A stretch of 64,000 nt of DNA, from the NCBI GenBank assembly GCA_901538445.1, contig LR594585.1:1007500-1071499 (forward strand). The letters run 5' to 3'. This stretch comes from Gemmataceae bacterium (lineage in GTDB: Bacteria; Planctomycetota; Planctomycetia; Gemmatales; Gemmataceae). The notes beneath the pieces are model-generated. The model saw nothing but the letters and a program-made list of their open reading frames with translations, was not told the DNA's origin and searched no databases. The stretch's first letter is position 1. Each line of letters opens with the position of its first letter. This document shows positions 42,874-52,861 of the stretch, piece after piece. The translations under genes and the position numbers were made by a program.

Positions 42874-45060
42874 TCACGACGCCTTCTTCGCGGCGGCGAT
42901 CAGCTCCTGGCAGTGGCCCTCCAGGTCGCCGTTGCCCTGCTCCTTGGCCTTCGCGAGGCCGCGCTCGGCGAAGCTCAGCGCCTTCGCGCCCTGCTTCAAT
43001 CGCAGCATCTCCTCGGCGGCCGCGGTGTAGAACTTCCCCTCGTCCGGGTGCTTCGCGATGATCGCGTCGAACGCGGCCGTGGCCTTGTCGGCGTCCTTCA
43101 TCTTGACGAAGAGCTGGGCGCGCTTCAGGCCGTAGTCGAGCCCCCGCGCGCCGCCGTTGTGCTCGGCGTCGTACTTCTCGCCCTGCTCCGACAGTTCAAC
43201 GGCCTTCGCCAGGTCGCCGGCCACCGACGCGCCGGTGATCGCGGCGGCGTACAGTGGGTACCGGTCGGGCCGGGCCGCGTCGAACGGCTTGAGCACGCCG
43301 GCCTGGGCGAACGCGACCGCCAGCTCCTTCGCGTCGAGCTTCAGTGCGGCCCGCATCGCCTGCTCGGTCTCGTCCACCGACAGCGCCGCGAGGTCGAGCC
43401 CCGCCAGCTCTCCGGCGTTCATCGAAGCGATGTCGCGCTTCTTGGGCGCGGCCGCCGGGGCCGGGGCCGCGGGCGGAGCGGACCCGGCCGTCGCCGGTGC
43501 AGCGGCCGCCGGGGCGGCTGGGGCGGGCTCCGCCGGGACGTTCACCTTGGGCGGGTCGGCCGCGACGTACTCGAGCCCGAGCTTGTGCCGCAGCGCGTCG
43601 AAGTCGTACACGTCGATCGGCACCAGTTGCTCGCCGATCTGCTTGTGCGGGGTGACCGCGTCGAAGCAGTCCTCCATGAACTTGATGACGCCGAACACCC
43701 GCTTCCGCAGGTTCGAGCTGCCGACCGCATCGACCGGCGCGTTCCCGGCCAGCGCCTTCTGCGGGCGGTGGATCCAGACGTTCTCGAAGTAGTTCCGGGC
43801 GTGGTCGCGGAGCTTGCCCTCCATCACCGCGACGTCGGACGTCTGGACCGGCTGGGCGAGCGCCTCCAGGGCCACGTCCCCGAGGCTGATCGGGGTGGTC
43901 GTCTCCTGCGGGGCCTCGACCGCGAGCTGGAGCGAGGTCCGCATCTCGTCGGCCACCTTGGCGGCCGACTCGCGGTTCGGGTGGGTGACGCGGATCGCGC
44001 CGCCGGCGACGATGAGCTTGGCCGCGACCCGGGCCAGGGTCGAGCCGCCGACGGCCAGCAGCGACGGCATCTCCTCGACGATGACGCCCATGATGAGGCC
44101 GCGCTCGGGGTCGCTGCGGACCCCGCGGAGCTTGCCGGCCTTGCCCCACGCCTGGAGCACCTGCATGACCGCGTTGGGCTCGCGGATCGGCATGAGGAAC
44201 CCGTGGGCGACGTGGTCCGAGTCGGCCTCCATCCCGTGCCCGCACCGGAGCACCTCGATCAGCGCGCCGGCCTCCTCGGCCCGGCGGTCGTCGCCGTCCA
44301 GGTCGATGGCCTTCTGGAGCGCGTCCACGGCCTTGGGCTGCTCGCCGAGCCACGCGAGGACGACGCCCAGGTTGAACCACGCGGCCGGGTCGTCCGGGGT
44401 GAGGGCGGTGAGCTGCTCGAACGCCTTGCGGGCGTCGCCGAGGCGGCCGGTCGCGAGGGCCGCGGGGACCGGCTTGGCGGTCGGGCGGAACGCGTACTTC
44501 TTGCGGGCCGCGACCGGCAGCGGGCTCTCGTCGCCGAACTCGCCCTCGAACTGCTCGCGCAGCTCCGCGACGCCGGGCTGGAAGTGGACGGCCCGCTCCA
44601 GCGCGGCGCGGGCGGCCACCGGGCGGTTCAGCATGGTCTCGTGCTGGTACACCTTCAGGTAGACGTTGGTGAGCGCGTCGTGGGCCTCGGGGTCGTAGGA
44701 GTCGGCTGCCTTCCGGTAGAGGAGCAGCGCGCCGATCAGCTCGCCCTCGTTCTCGCGGAACTGGGCCCGGAGGAAGTGGGCCATGCCGAAGTTCGGGTCC
44801 AGCTTCAGCGCGTGCGACACGGCCTCCTCGGCCGGCTCGGCCTGGCCCGAGTTGTAGAGGAACTGGGCGTAGTACCCCCAGACCGCGGCCTTGTCGGCGT
44901 GCTTGGTGGTGAGGTCCTTCATGGCGGCGAGGGCCGCCTCGTGCTGGGCCTGCTGCTCCAGCGCGAGCGCCCGCTCGACCTCGGGGTAGTACGAGGCGCA
45001 GCACCACTTGAACTTCTTGCCGCTGCCGCACGGGCACGACATGTACGGATCGAGGGCCAT
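42874..45060 (-). CDS. SEC-C motif and TPR repeat protein
   Basis: The product has 728 residues. MSCPCGSGKKFKWCC at residues 6-21 is a SEC-C zinc motif, unusual in being N-terminal; in SecA it binds zinc and SecB or ribosomes. TPR units follow (AAVWGYYAQFLYNSGQAEPAEEAVSHAL, AAWFNLGVVLAWLGEQPKAVDALQKAIDL). A middle region (residues 290-480) has no clear family. An Ala/Pro linker (about 515-550) leads to C-terminal TPR-like helices. It is probably a cytoplasmic adaptor. The divergent gap to the next gene (45061-45539) shows no supportable feature beyond room for two promoters. Confidence 0.85.
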   Translation of the reverse strand: MALDPYMSCPCGSGKKFKWCCASYYPEVERALALEQQAQHEAALAAMKDLTTKHADKAAVWGYYAQFLYNSGQAEPAEEAVSHALKLDPNFGMAHFLRAQFRENEGELIGALLLYRKAADSYDPEAHDALTNVYLKVYQHETMLNRPVAARAALERAVHFQPGVAELREQFEGEFGDESPLPVAARKKYAFRPTAKPVPAALATGRLGDARKAFEQLTALTPDDPAAWFNLGVVLAWLGEQPKAVDALQKAIDLDGDDRRAEEAGALIEVLRCGHGMEADSDHVAHGFLMPIREPNAVMQVLQAWGKAGKLRGVRSDPERGLIMGVIVEEMPSLLAVGGSTLARVAAKLIVAGGAIRVTHPNRESAAKVADEMRTSLQLAVEAPQETTTPISLGDVALEALAQPVQTSDVAVMEGKLRDHARNYFENVWIHRPQKALAGNAPVDAVGSSNLRKRVFGVIKFMEDCFDAVTPHKQIGEQLVPIDVYDFDALRHKLGLEYVAADPPKVNVPAEPAPAAPAAAAPATAGSAPPAAPAPAAAPKKRDIASMNAGELAGLDLAALSVDETEQAMRAALKLDAKELAVAFAQAGVLKPFDAARPDRYPLYAAAITGASVAGDLAKAVELSEQGEKYDAEHNGGARGLDYGLKRAQLFVKMKDADKATAAFDAIIAKHPDEGKFYTAAAEEMLRLKQGAKALSFAERGLAKAKEQGNGDLEGHCQELIAAAKKAS

Positions 45061-45539
45061 ATCGAATCCTTGAGAGGGACGGCGGTCGGGGCCGGTGTAC
45101 CGAGTAGTCTAAGCGGGAACCCGGGGCGCGGCCGGGCAATCTCTCGGGAACCAACCTCTCGACAAATCGCGACTTGGGGTTTACGATCTTGACTACGGCC
45201 GCGCCGCGACCGCCGACCCGCCCCCAAACGTCCGAGGGCCGCCCCGACCGGGGACCGGGGCCGACCCGGGCGGGTCGGCCACGCGGCGACGGGTGCCGAA
45301 CGACCACGAGACCAAGAGGAAGGTCTCACCACGATCCGCGGCCCGGCCCACCGGCCGCACCGCACGGCCGGTTCGCGTCGGACCGGACGGCGAATCGGGT
45401 TGGGCCTGAAATCGGACCCGCAAGGGTTTGACAGGCCCGAAAACCGTCCTAATTTTGCGTGCCCACAGAACACCCGTCGGGAATGCGTCCGGATTTGGTC
45501 CCGCACCAGCCGCGCAGTCGCCTCCCGACCCTGCGAAGG

Positions 45540-47231
45540 ATGACCCCGATCATGGTGACCGGAGACCTCGGCGCGTGTGAGTGGTTCGTTTGGGACCTCC
45601 GCCGGAGCGGCCTGATCGACCGCGGCCAGCTCGATACGATCGTCGGGGAGTTCCTGCGGAAGAACCCGCGGGCGGAGGCCCCGGCCCTCGCCGAGTACCT
45701 CGTCAACCACGGGACGCTCACCAACTTCCAGGCCGAGCGGGTGCTCAACAGCAAGTCGGCCGGCCTGGTCCTCGGGCCGTACGTGCTCCTCGACGCCATC
45801 GGCTCGGGGAGCATGGGCCAGGTGTACAAGGCCAGCTCCAAGAACGACGCCAACCTGTACGCGGTGAAGGTGCTCCCCCGGCGGAGCATGTGGAACGTGC
45901 GGCTGGCCCGCCGGCAGGTGCGGTCGTTCGCGAACTTCACCCACCCCGCGGTCGTCCCGTTCATGGACGTCGGCACCGCCGGCGGCCTGCACTACCTCGT
46001 GTGGCCGCTCGTCGAGGGGAGCACCCTCGAGTCGATGGTCCAGCACAACGGCAAGCTGCCCGCCAACCAGGCCGCGCTCTACGCGCTCCAGATCGCGCAG
46101 GGGCTCACCGACGCCCACCAGAACAGCCTGTTCCACGGGCTCGTGAAGCCGTCGAACATCATGATCGGCGACGACAACCAGGCCCGGATCCTCGACTTCG
46201 GCATCGGCTCGCTGCTCGTCGAGAACGAGGGCGAGAGCCTCGTCGACACGATGTCCACCGCCAACACGCTCACCAGCGGGCTCGACTGCGCGAGCCCCGA
46301 GAGCATCATGGAGCCGACCAACCGCACGCCGGCCGGCGACCAGTACAGCCTCGGGTGCGTCCTCTACTACTGCCTCACGGGCCGGGTGCCGTTCCCCGAG
46401 GGCAGCGCCGTCGAGAAGATGATGGCGCACCAGACCAAGGACCCGATGCCGATCCAGGAACTGGCCCCGGACGCGCCCGACGAACTGGTCGAGATCGTCC
46501 GCAAGCTGATGGCCAAGACCCCGGAGGCCCGGTTCAGCGGGTGCGACGAGCTGGTCGAGGCGCTGGAGCCGTTCGTCGGCGACCCGGCCGCGGTCCCCGG
46601 TGGCGTCCCCGGCCGCACCGCCGGCACGGGCTCCAGCGGGGCGATGCCCGGGCTTGGCAGCCGGCCCGGGAGCCGGCTCGGCGGCGGGTCCGGCCCGAAG
46701 ATGCCCGGCCTGCCCCCGAAGGGGCCGACCACGACGCCGGCCCCGGCCTTCGGCGGCCGCGGGAGCCCGGCCGCCCCGCCGGCCCCCCCGGGCCGCAGCC
46801 CGGCCCCCCCGGTGCCGAGCCGCTCCGCCCCACCGCCCCCGCCCGTCCCGGCCCGCGGCGGACCGAACCGGGCCGCGCTGCACGTTCCCCCGCCCCCACC
46901 GGCGGACGACGACGAGGTCGATGCCGGCTCGATGCCGATGCGTGCCCCGGCGATGGAGAGCCCCCGCGGCGGCCCGAAGGTGCCGACCCGGGCCGCCACG
47001 AGCGGGCCGCCCCAGCGGGCCAAGGCCCCACCGCCCCCCGAGCCCGTCGAGGACGAGGCCGAGGCCAGCGAGTGGGCCGAGGAGGAGCCGACCCGCAACT
47101 CCGTCCGCGGCCAGTCGCGGCGCGGCGGCGGTGGCGGCGGCGAGGGCGGCATGGGCCAGCTCGGCCTCATCCTGGTCGTCGTGGTGCTGATGGTCGGCGC
47201 GTTCTTCGCCGCCCGCATGTTCATGCGGTGA
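45540..47231 (+). CDS. Ser/Thr protein kinase-like membrane protein with degenerate HRD motif
   Basis: The product has about 563 residues from ATG 45540; another in-frame ATG at 45552 is possible. An N-terminal helical domain (about 1-80, ending TLTNFQAERVLNSKSAGLVLGPY) is common in planctomycete kinases. The P-loop is GSGSMGQVYKA, the lysine is in LYAVKVLP, and DFG is intact in ILDFGIGSLL. The catalytic loop reads FHGLVKPSNIMI where HRDLKPxN is expected, so the catalytic Asp is Leu. A Pro/Gly-rich linker of about 150 residues follows. It ends with a C-terminal membrane anchor (GLILVVVVLMVGAFFAARMF). It is probably a pseudokinase or a very weak kinase. Confidence 0.85.
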   Translation: MTPIMVTGDLGACEWFVWDLRRSGLIDRGQLDTIVGEFLRKNPRAEAPALAEYLVNHGTLTNFQAERVLNSKSAGLVLGPYVLLDAIGSGSMGQVYKASSKNDANLYAVKVLPRRSMWNVRLARRQVRSFANFTHPAVVPFMDVGTAGGLHYLVWPLVEGSTLESMVQHNGKLPANQAALYALQIAQGLTDAHQNSLFHGLVKPSNIMIGDDNQARILDFGIGSLLVENEGESLVDTMSTANTLTSGLDCASPESIMEPTNRTPAGDQYSLGCVLYYCLTGRVPFPEGSAVEKMMAHQTKDPMPIQELAPDAPDELVEIVRKLMAKTPEARFSGCDELVEALEPFVGDPAAVPGGVPGRTAGTGSSGAMPGLGSRPGSRLGGGSGPKMPGLPPKGPTTTPAPAFGGRGSPAAPPAPPGRSPAPPVPSRSAPPPPPVPARGGPNRAALHVPPPPPADDDEVDAGSMPMRAPAMESPRGGPKVPTRAATSGPPQRAKAPPPPEPVEDEAEASEWAEEEPTRNSVRGQSRRGGGGGGEGGMGQLGLILVVVVLMVGAFFAARMFMR

Positions 47232-47322
47232 CGCGGCCCTGAAGCCGGCAGCAACGAGAGCGGGGGGCACGGGCCCCCCGTTGTGTTTTCCCGGTGCTCG
47301 CGGGCGTGACGCCCGCGGCGCA

Positions 47323-47389
47323 GGCGAGCCGTGTGTGTCAACACACGGGTGTTGGCGCTCAACCCGTGTGTTGACACACACGGCTCGCC
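47323..47389. repeat. REP-like inverted pair, GGCGAGCC/GTGTGTG type
   Basis: 28-bp perfect arms (47323-47350 and 47362-47389) and an 11-base loop. Each arm contains its own small hairpin (CGTGTG/CACACG). It lies between the kinase-like gene and the aminotransferase gene. Confidence 0.87.
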
Positions 47390-47412
47390 GAGCGCATGCC
47401 CGGGGATCGCCG

Positions 47413-48525
47413 CTACCGCTTCGCCATGCGCTTGAGGATCTCGATCCCGCGGTGCAGGGTCTCGTCGCTCGCCGCGTAGGAGATGCGGAAGTGCGTGTCG
47501 CGGGCGCTGAACACGCCGCCGGGGATCACCAGCAGGTTCTCCGCGATGCCGGCCGCCGCGAACTCGGTGCCGGTCCCCCACGGGGCCCTCGGGAACAGGT
47601 AGAACGCGCCGCCGGGCAGCTCGAAGTCGTAGTGGCCCCGGAGCCCGGCCGCGAGCAGGTCGCGCTTCCGCGCGTAGTCGGCCACGATCCCGGTCACGTC
47701 GAAGTCCAGCGCCGCCGCGCCGCCCCACTGCACGACGCTCGGCGCGCACACGAACGTGAACTGCTGCATCTTGGCCATCTCTTGCACCAGCCGCTTCGGC
47801 CCGTGCGCCCACCCGAGCCGCCACCCGGTCATGCCGTAGGTCTTTCCGAACCCCTCGACGACCAGCACGTTCGGGTCGAACGCGGCCGGGCTGTGCGGGG
47901 GGCCGTCGCAGTGGAACGCCCGGTAGATCTCGTCGCTGATGAGCAGGACGCCACGCTCGCGGGCCAGATCGGCGAGCGCCTTCTGGGTCGCCGGGTCGAC
48001 CACCGCGCCGGTCGGGTTCGACGGGGTCGAGATCAGGATCGCCTTGGTCCGCGGGGTGATCGCCGCCCGGACCTTGTCGGGGTCCACGCGGAAGTCGGGG
48101 TACGTGTCCACCGTGACGAGCTTGCCGCCGGCGAGCGCGACCATGTTCGGGTACGAGACGAAGTACGGGTCGGGGGTGACCACCTCGTCGCCGGGGTTCA
48201 CGACCGCGAACAGCGCCAGGAGCAGCCCGCCGCTGGTGCCGCTGGTGACGAGGACGTCGCGGTCCTGGCCCGGGAACCGGGCGGCCGCGTCGGCGACGAG
48301 CTTGTCGCGGAGCTGCGGCACGCCCTGCGTGACGACGTACCCGTTCTGGCCCCCGTCGATGGCGGCCTTGGCCGCGGCCTTGACCGACTCGGGCACGTCG
48401 AAGTGCGGCTGCCCGATGCTCAGGTTCACCGGGTCCTTGAGCGACTTGCCCAGCTCGAAGATCTTGCGGATGCCGGAAATCTCGACCGCCCTGGTGCGGT
48501 CGGCGAGCAGCGACTCGGGGAACAT
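47413..48525 (-). CDS. Class-I/II pyridoxal-phosphate aminotransferase
   Basis: The product has 370 residues. VNLSIGQPHFDVPESV, NGYVVTQGVPQLRDKL, VTSGTSGGLLLALFAVVNPGDEV, STPSNPTGAVV (the Asn that contacts PLP), LISDEIYRAF (Asp and Tyr) and VVEGFGKTYGMTGWRLGWA (Schiff-base Lys) follow the aspartate-aminotransferase fold I pattern. FRISYA near the end holds the carboxylate-binding Arg. The substrate is not decided. The gene is monocistronic between two palindromic repeats. Confidence 0.92.
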   Translation of the reverse strand: MFPESLLADRTRAVEISGIRKIFELGKSLKDPVNLSIGQPHFDVPESVKAAAKAAIDGGQNGYVVTQGVPQLRDKLVADAAARFPGQDRDVLVTSGTSGGLLLALFAVVNPGDEVVTPDPYFVSYPNMVALAGGKLVTVDTYPDFRVDPDKVRAAITPRTKAILISTPSNPTGAVVDPATQKALADLARERGVLLISDEIYRAFHCDGPPHSPAAFDPNVLVVEGFGKTYGMTGWRLGWAHGPKRLVQEMAKMQQFTFVCAPSVVQWGGAAALDFDVTGIVADYARKRDLLAAGLRGHYDFELPGGAFYLFPRAPWGTGTEFAAAGIAENLLVIPGGVFSARDTHFRISYAASDETLHRGIEILKRMAKR

Positions 48526-48588
48526 GGGGTTACTCTCGGGGTGCTCACCGCAGAGAACGCGGCGTTGAAGACAGGGTACGAACCGTCG

Positions 48589-48652
48589 GGCGAGCCGCGT
48601 GTGTCAACACGCGGGTGGGCGTCAGCCCGCGTGTTGACACACGCGGCTCGCC
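48589..48652. repeat. REP-like inverted pair, GGCGAGCC/GCGTGTG type
   Basis: The units at 48589-48616 and 48625-48652 pair over 27 of 28 bases. Compared with the copy at 47323, T-to-C changes in one arm are matched by A-to-G changes in the other, so pairing is kept. Confidence 0.87.
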
Positions 48653-48670
48653 AAAGGCGCGGGGGGTGCT

Positions 48671-49888
48671 TTACTCGGCCCGCGCGTACCGCTCCCAGAG
48701 GTGGTCGAGGCGGGCCTGGGCGTCTGCGAGGGGCACGGCGCGGTAGCGGCCGTCGGTCTCGGTCGCGAGCCCGGCCTTGACGAGCTTCTGGAGCGCGTCG
48801 CCGATCTCGAAGTCGACCTCCAGGCCGAGCCGCCGCTCCAGGTCGAGTTCGACGTAGTCGTCGATCTCGCCCGCCGCCCACCCGGCCTCGCCGGCGTACC
48901 GCCACAGGTAGAAGTACCCCAGCAGCACCTCGCGGACCTCCTGCTCCTCGGTCTCGTCGAGCAGCCGGAACATGACCCCGCCGTTGTTGTCGAGGTTCTG
49001 GTAGTACAGGCTCTGGGTGAGTTGCAGCGTGTACGTCTGCCGCGACACCTGGAAGCTGTACCACGTCTTGTACCCGTACCCGGCGATGAGCACGATCGGG
49101 CCGTACAGCGCCATGACGCTGCCGGTGACGACCGCGCTGGTGATCGCCGACAGGCTGCCCCACAGCTTCCACGCGACGTACCCGATCGTACTGGTGACGG
49201 ACCCGCCCATCTTGAGCCGGTCGAGCCGCGGCATCTTGATGCGGCCCCCGGGGACGAGCATCTCGATGTCCACCTGCGGGATGTCCTTGAACAGCTTGAG
49301 GAACACGCTCCGCACGTCGGCGTCGGGGCCGAGCCGCTTGTGCGGCTGCTGCTTGAAGATGACGGCGACCCGGGCGAACGTGGGCACCTTCACCTCGGAC
49401 ACCTTCCACCGCAGGACCGGGTGCCGCCGGGTCCGCTTGCCGAACCCCTTGCCCCGGTAGAACACCTCGACCCGCTCGAAGGCGTCCCACGGCACGTCGA
49501 GGTCGATGCCCCACTCGCTCGCCCCGCTCATGATCGCCTCCATCTCCTCGCGGGTGAGGCGGACGTAGTTGGCCCGCTCCATGAGGTGCGTGAAGGTGGC
49601 GAACAGCTTCGCGAGCACGGCCGCCCGCTCCTCGGCCTTGAGGGGCACGAGCGGCTTCGGGTCGGCGTCCGGGTCGAACGCCGCGTACGTCTCCTTGAGT
49701 TGGCGGATCTCGCCCAGGTAGCTGATGTGGACGTGGCCGAGCACGCTGCGGGTGAACCGGCGGAACGCGGCCTGCTCGTCGGGGGTGAGCGGGCGGGTGC
49801 CGTCCGGGCCGGTGTCGGAGCACAGGAACCCGGCCAGGTCCGCGGCCCGGACCGGGATGAAGTGCTCGCGGTCGCGGAACTCGGACAT
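48671..49888 (-). CDS. DUF3754 (TMEM143-like) membrane protein
   Basis: The product has 405 residues. The N-terminal soluble part ([54 protein letters not shown]) and middle ([39 protein letters not shown]) match DUF3754. Two hydrophobic segments ([25 protein letters not shown]) come next, then [36 protein letters not shown], the family's most conserved stretch. The function is unknown. The adjacent cupin gene is on the same strand with a 34-bp gap. Confidence 0.9.
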   Translation of the reverse strand: MSEFRDREHFIPVRAADLAGFLCSDTGPDGTRPLTPDEQAAFRRFTRSVLGHVHISYLGEIRQLKETYAAFDPDADPKPLVPLKAEERAAVLAKLFATFTHLMERANYVRLTREEMEAIMSGASEWGIDLDVPWDAFERVEVFYRGKGFGKRTRRHPVLRWKVSEVKVPTFARVAVIFKQQPHKRLGPDADVRSVFLKLFKDIPQVDIEMLVPGGRIKMPRLDRLKMGGSVTSTIGYVAWKLWGSLSAITSAVVTGSVMALYGPIVLIAGYGYKTWYSFQVSRQTYTLQLTQSLYYQNLDNNGGVMFRLLDETEEQEVREVLLGYFYLWRYAGEAGWAAGEIDDYVELDLERRLGLEVDFEIGDALQKLVKAGLATETDGRYRAVPLADAQARLDHLWERYARAE

Positions 49889-49922
49889 GGGGCACCGGGA
49901 GGGGGGGGGGGCGCGGACCGGG

Positions 49923-50393
49923 TCAGGCCAGGATCTCGACGTCGTACTTGGCGCACAGCGCCTTCACGGCCGCGGTGTCGTGGTCGGCCACCGCGTCGAC
50001 TTCGAGGAAGTAGTTCGCGAACCGCCCGGGGATCACGGTCAGGAGCAACTTCCCCGGCTCGGTCCCGGCGTTGCGGAACGTGTGCGGGATGTCGCGGGGG
50101 GCGACGACCATCGCCCCGGGGCCGGCGGTCAGCTTTTCGGTGCCGAGTGTCAGCTCGAACTGGCCGTCGAGGACGTAAAAGATCTCGGTCTCGTGCTTGT
50201 GGACGTGCAGCGGCGGCCCGTGGCCCGCGGGGATGTCCTGTTCGAGGACCGCGTACGCGCCGCCGGTCTGCTCGGGGAGCACCTTGAACACGCTCTTCGA
50301 CCGCAGCACGCCGACCGCGTGCCCCTCGCCGGGGAGCCGCACGATCGGGACCGCGGTTTCCGTCTCGGGGAGGAACGGGTGGGGTTCGGCCAT
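49923..50393 (-). CDS. Cupin-domain protein
   Basis: The product has 156 residues. [23 protein letters not shown] is cupin motif 1 (two His, Glu), and [12 protein letters not shown] is motif 2 with the third His. It is a small single-domain metal-binding beta barrel. Substrate or sensor role is not decidable. It is transcribed ahead of the DUF3754 gene. Confidence 0.9.
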   Translation of the reverse strand: MAEPHPFLPETETAVPIVRLPGEGHAVGVLRSKSVFKVLPEQTGGAYAVLEQDIPAGHGPPLHVHKHETEIFYVLDGQFELTLGTEKLTAGPGAMVVAPRDIPHTFRNAGTEPGKLLLTVIPGRFANYFLEVDAVADHDTAAVKALCAKYDVEILA

Positions 50394-50593
50394 CGCATCT
50401 CCTTTGACGTTCGAGTGCGGTTCGCGGGGCCGCGCCCGTGGGCGTGCTCTCAGGATACGGGCCGAATCGCTCCGAGATGAGGGGCGCGTGCGGCGGCGGG
50501 CGGCGTCCACCGGGAAGATTCGCTCCCCGGCGCACCAGATTTCGCCCCAAATGCCCGGCGAGCCGGGGGCTTCTCGTACTCGTCGCTCGGCCG

Positions 50594-51157
50594 TCAGTCG
50601 CCGACGCGGGTGCTGCGGCCGGCCTGGACGCGGACGTTGTCCACGACCCGCTGGGCCTTCGCGCCGTTGTCGGGCACCACCCACACGGCGTAGGTGCCGG
50701 GCGGCGCGGCCATCTCGACGCGGTACTCCTTCGCCTCCTGCACCGCGACGTGCCCCTTTTCGCCGGGGCCGTCGTCCTTCACGTCGGTGAGCACCACCTT
50801 GGCGGCCCGCGGGAAGTTGTCGCCGAACACCTCGACCGAGCCGAGCAGGTCGCCAACCTTGAGTTCGTGCGTCGCTCCGGCTCTCACGGTGAGCCTGTCG
50901 GCCACCCGGACGGGGATGCCGCCCTTCGGCTTCACGAACACCTCGTACGGGCCGGTGCCCGCGACGAACGACGGCTTGCCGAAGGCCGTGACCGTGTGGG
51001 TCTTCGCCTTGCCGTCCTTGGGCGTCTCGGTGAGCGTCACGGTTTCGACCGCGAACAGCTTCGTCTCGATGACGTGAATCGCCCAGTCATCGTCCGCCGC
51101 CGGTGCGGCGACCGCGACAACGAGCCCCGCACAGACCGCCGCGAACCGGGTGAGCAT
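50594..51157 (-). CDS. Exported hypothetical protein
   Basis: The product has 187 residues. It has a signal peptide (MLTRFAAVCAGLVVAVAAPAAD). Beta-rich repeats follow (VTAFGKPSFVAGTGPYEVFVKPKGGIPVRVAD, KVGDLLGSVEVFGDNFPRAAKVVL, APPGTYAVWVVPDNG). The pattern suggests an immunoglobulin-like or IPT/TIG-like fold, but no family is certain. It diverges from the oxidoreductase gene at 51348. Confidence 0.65.
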   Translation of the reverse strand: MLTRFAAVCAGLVVAVAAPAADDDWAIHVIETKLFAVETVTLTETPKDGKAKTHTVTAFGKPSFVAGTGPYEVFVKPKGGIPVRVADRLTVRAGATHELKVGDLLGSVEVFGDNFPRAAKVVLTDVKDDGPGEKGHVAVQEAKEYRVEMAAPPGTYAVWVVPDNGAKAQRVVDNVRVQAGRSTRVGD

Positions 51158-51347
51158 GTGAGCCCCTCGCTGGAGAGTTGTGTGACCTCGCACTATCCGA
51201 CGACGGCCCCCCCGGGACGGATGGCGGGGCCGGTGCGGAACTGCCCCCTTCCTGGTTGCCCCGCGGCGGTCGCGTGTTTACACTCACCACATCACCCGCC
51301 CCGAACCGTCTTGGTTCCCTCGCCCCTACTCCCCGGAGACCTCTCAC

Positions 51348-52739
51348 ATGGCTCGTCGGATCACCCGGCGGCAGGCGCTCGCCGCGTCGGTCGCGTCGCT
51401 CGGCTACCTCCACCTGGCCCCGGCCGCCTCGCAGGCCCGCGTGTTCCAGTCCAACGACAAGCTCCGCGTCGCCGGCATCGGCGTGGGCGGCAAGGGCTCG
51501 AGCGACATCGACCAGGCCGGCGAACTGATGCAGGTCGTGGCCCTGTGCGACGTGGACGAGAAGCACCTCGCGCCGAAGGTCAAGAAGTGGCCCGAGGCCA
51601 AGACGTTCTCCGACTTCCGCAAGATCTTCGACGACCAGGCGCTGCTCAAGAACATCGACGCCTTCACCGTCAGCACCCCGGACCACACCCACACGGTGCC
51701 CAGCGTCCTGGCCATGCGGGCCGGCAAGCACGTGTACTGCCAGAAGCCGCTGACGCACGACGTGGCCGAGGCGCTGCTGATGCGGGCCGAGGCGAAGAAG
51801 AACAAGGTCTGCACCCAGATGGGCAACCAGGGGACCGCGGCCAACGGACTGCGGCGGGCCGTCGAACTGGTCCGCAGCGGCACCCTGGGCGACGTGACCG
51901 AGGTCCACGTGTGGACGAACCGGCCGGTGTGGCCGCAGGCCCCCGGCGTTACCGACGCGAAGCCCCCGAAGCTCGCCGAGGTGCCCGCGGGCGTGAACTG
52001 GGACGCGTTCCTGGGCGTCGCCCCCGAGCGGCCCTACGCCGAGGCCATCCACCCGTTCAAGTGGCGCGGGTACTGGGACTACGGCACCGGCGCGATCGGC
52101 GACATGGCGTGCCACACCGCGAACATGGCGTTCATGGGCCTGAACCTCGCCCACCCCACGCGCGTCTCGGCCGAGGCCGGCGACGTGAACCCGCTGACGT
52201 GCCCGAGCTTCGCGCGCGTCGTCATGGACTTCCCGGCCCGCGACAAGATGCCGGCCCTGAAGCTGTACTGGTACGAGGGGCAGAAGGACGGCAAGAAGGT
52301 GCTGCCGCCCGAGGACCTGGTCAAGAAGGCCACCGAGCTGTCGAAGAAGGGGCTCGTCAACAGCGGGTCGATCCTGGTCGGCACCAAGGGGCTGGCGTAC
52401 TCCCCCGACGACTACGGCTCGACCGTGTTCTTCAGCACCGGCGAGGTCACCAACGGCGGCACCAAGCCCGAGACGCTCCCCGTTAACAACGGCAGCGACG
52501 GCGGCCAGAAGAGGGAGTGGGTCGAGGCCATCAAGGCCAACAAGCCCGAGATGGCGCTGGCCAACTTCGACTACGGCGGGCTGCTCACCGCGGCGTTCCT
52601 CCTCGGCAACGTCGCGATCCGCACCGGCAAGCCGTTCAGCTGGGACGGCGAGAAGGGCGTGGCCGACATCAAGGAGGCCGCCCCGCTCATCCGCCGCGAG
52701 TACCGCAAGGGCTGGGACCTGATCGGCTACAACGCGTAA
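51348..52739 (+). CDS. Tat-exported Gfo/Idh/MocA family oxidoreductase
   Basis: The product has 463 residues. A twin-arginine signal (RRITRRQALAASVASLGYLHLAPAAS) is present. The Rossmann start is LRVAGIGVGGKGSSDI, with VVALCDVDE. VSTPDHTHTVPSVLAMRAGKHVYCQKPLTHDVAEA carries the EKP-like motif as QKP. GNQGTAANGLRRAVELVRSGTLGDV and WDYGTGAIGDMACHTANM follow. Such secreted family members are hugely expanded in planctomycetes and probably act on sugars or inositols in the periplasm, though the Glu-to-Gln change in the EKP motif may alter activity. Confidence 0.92.
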   Translation: MARRITRRQALAASVASLGYLHLAPAASQARVFQSNDKLRVAGIGVGGKGSSDIDQAGELMQVVALCDVDEKHLAPKVKKWPEAKTFSDFRKIFDDQALLKNIDAFTVSTPDHTHTVPSVLAMRAGKHVYCQKPLTHDVAEALLMRAEAKKNKVCTQMGNQGTAANGLRRAVELVRSGTLGDVTEVHVWTNRPVWPQAPGVTDAKPPKLAEVPAGVNWDAFLGVAPERPYAEAIHPFKWRGYWDYGTGAIGDMACHTANMAFMGLNLAHPTRVSAEAGDVNPLTCPSFARVVMDFPARDKMPALKLYWYEGQKDGKKVLPPEDLVKKATELSKKGLVNSGSILVGTKGLAYSPDDYGSTVFFSTGEVTNGGTKPETLPVNNGSDGGQKREWVEAIKANKPEMALANFDYGGLLTAAFLLGNVAIRTGKPFSWDGEKGVADIKEAAPLIRREYRKGWDLIGYNA

Positions 52740-52827
52740 GTTCGGCTGCGGTTGGAAGCTGGTGGCGGGTTGTTGGGAGAACCCGGGCGGCAGACCCGCC
52801 CGGCGCTTTCCGGTGACCCGCCACCGA

Positions 52828-52855
52828 CTTACATTCGCCCGGCCGGTGGTATAAT
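52828..52855 (+). promoter_or_regulatory. Promoter of the SirB1-family gene, probably leaderless
   Basis: CTTACA (52828-52833), a 16-bp spacer and a perfect TATAAT (52850-52855) end 6 bp before the ATG at 52862. Transcription should start at or within a base or two of the start codon, so the mRNA would lack a Shine-Dalgarno leader. Confidence 0.6.
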
Positions 52856-52861
52856 GGGGGC

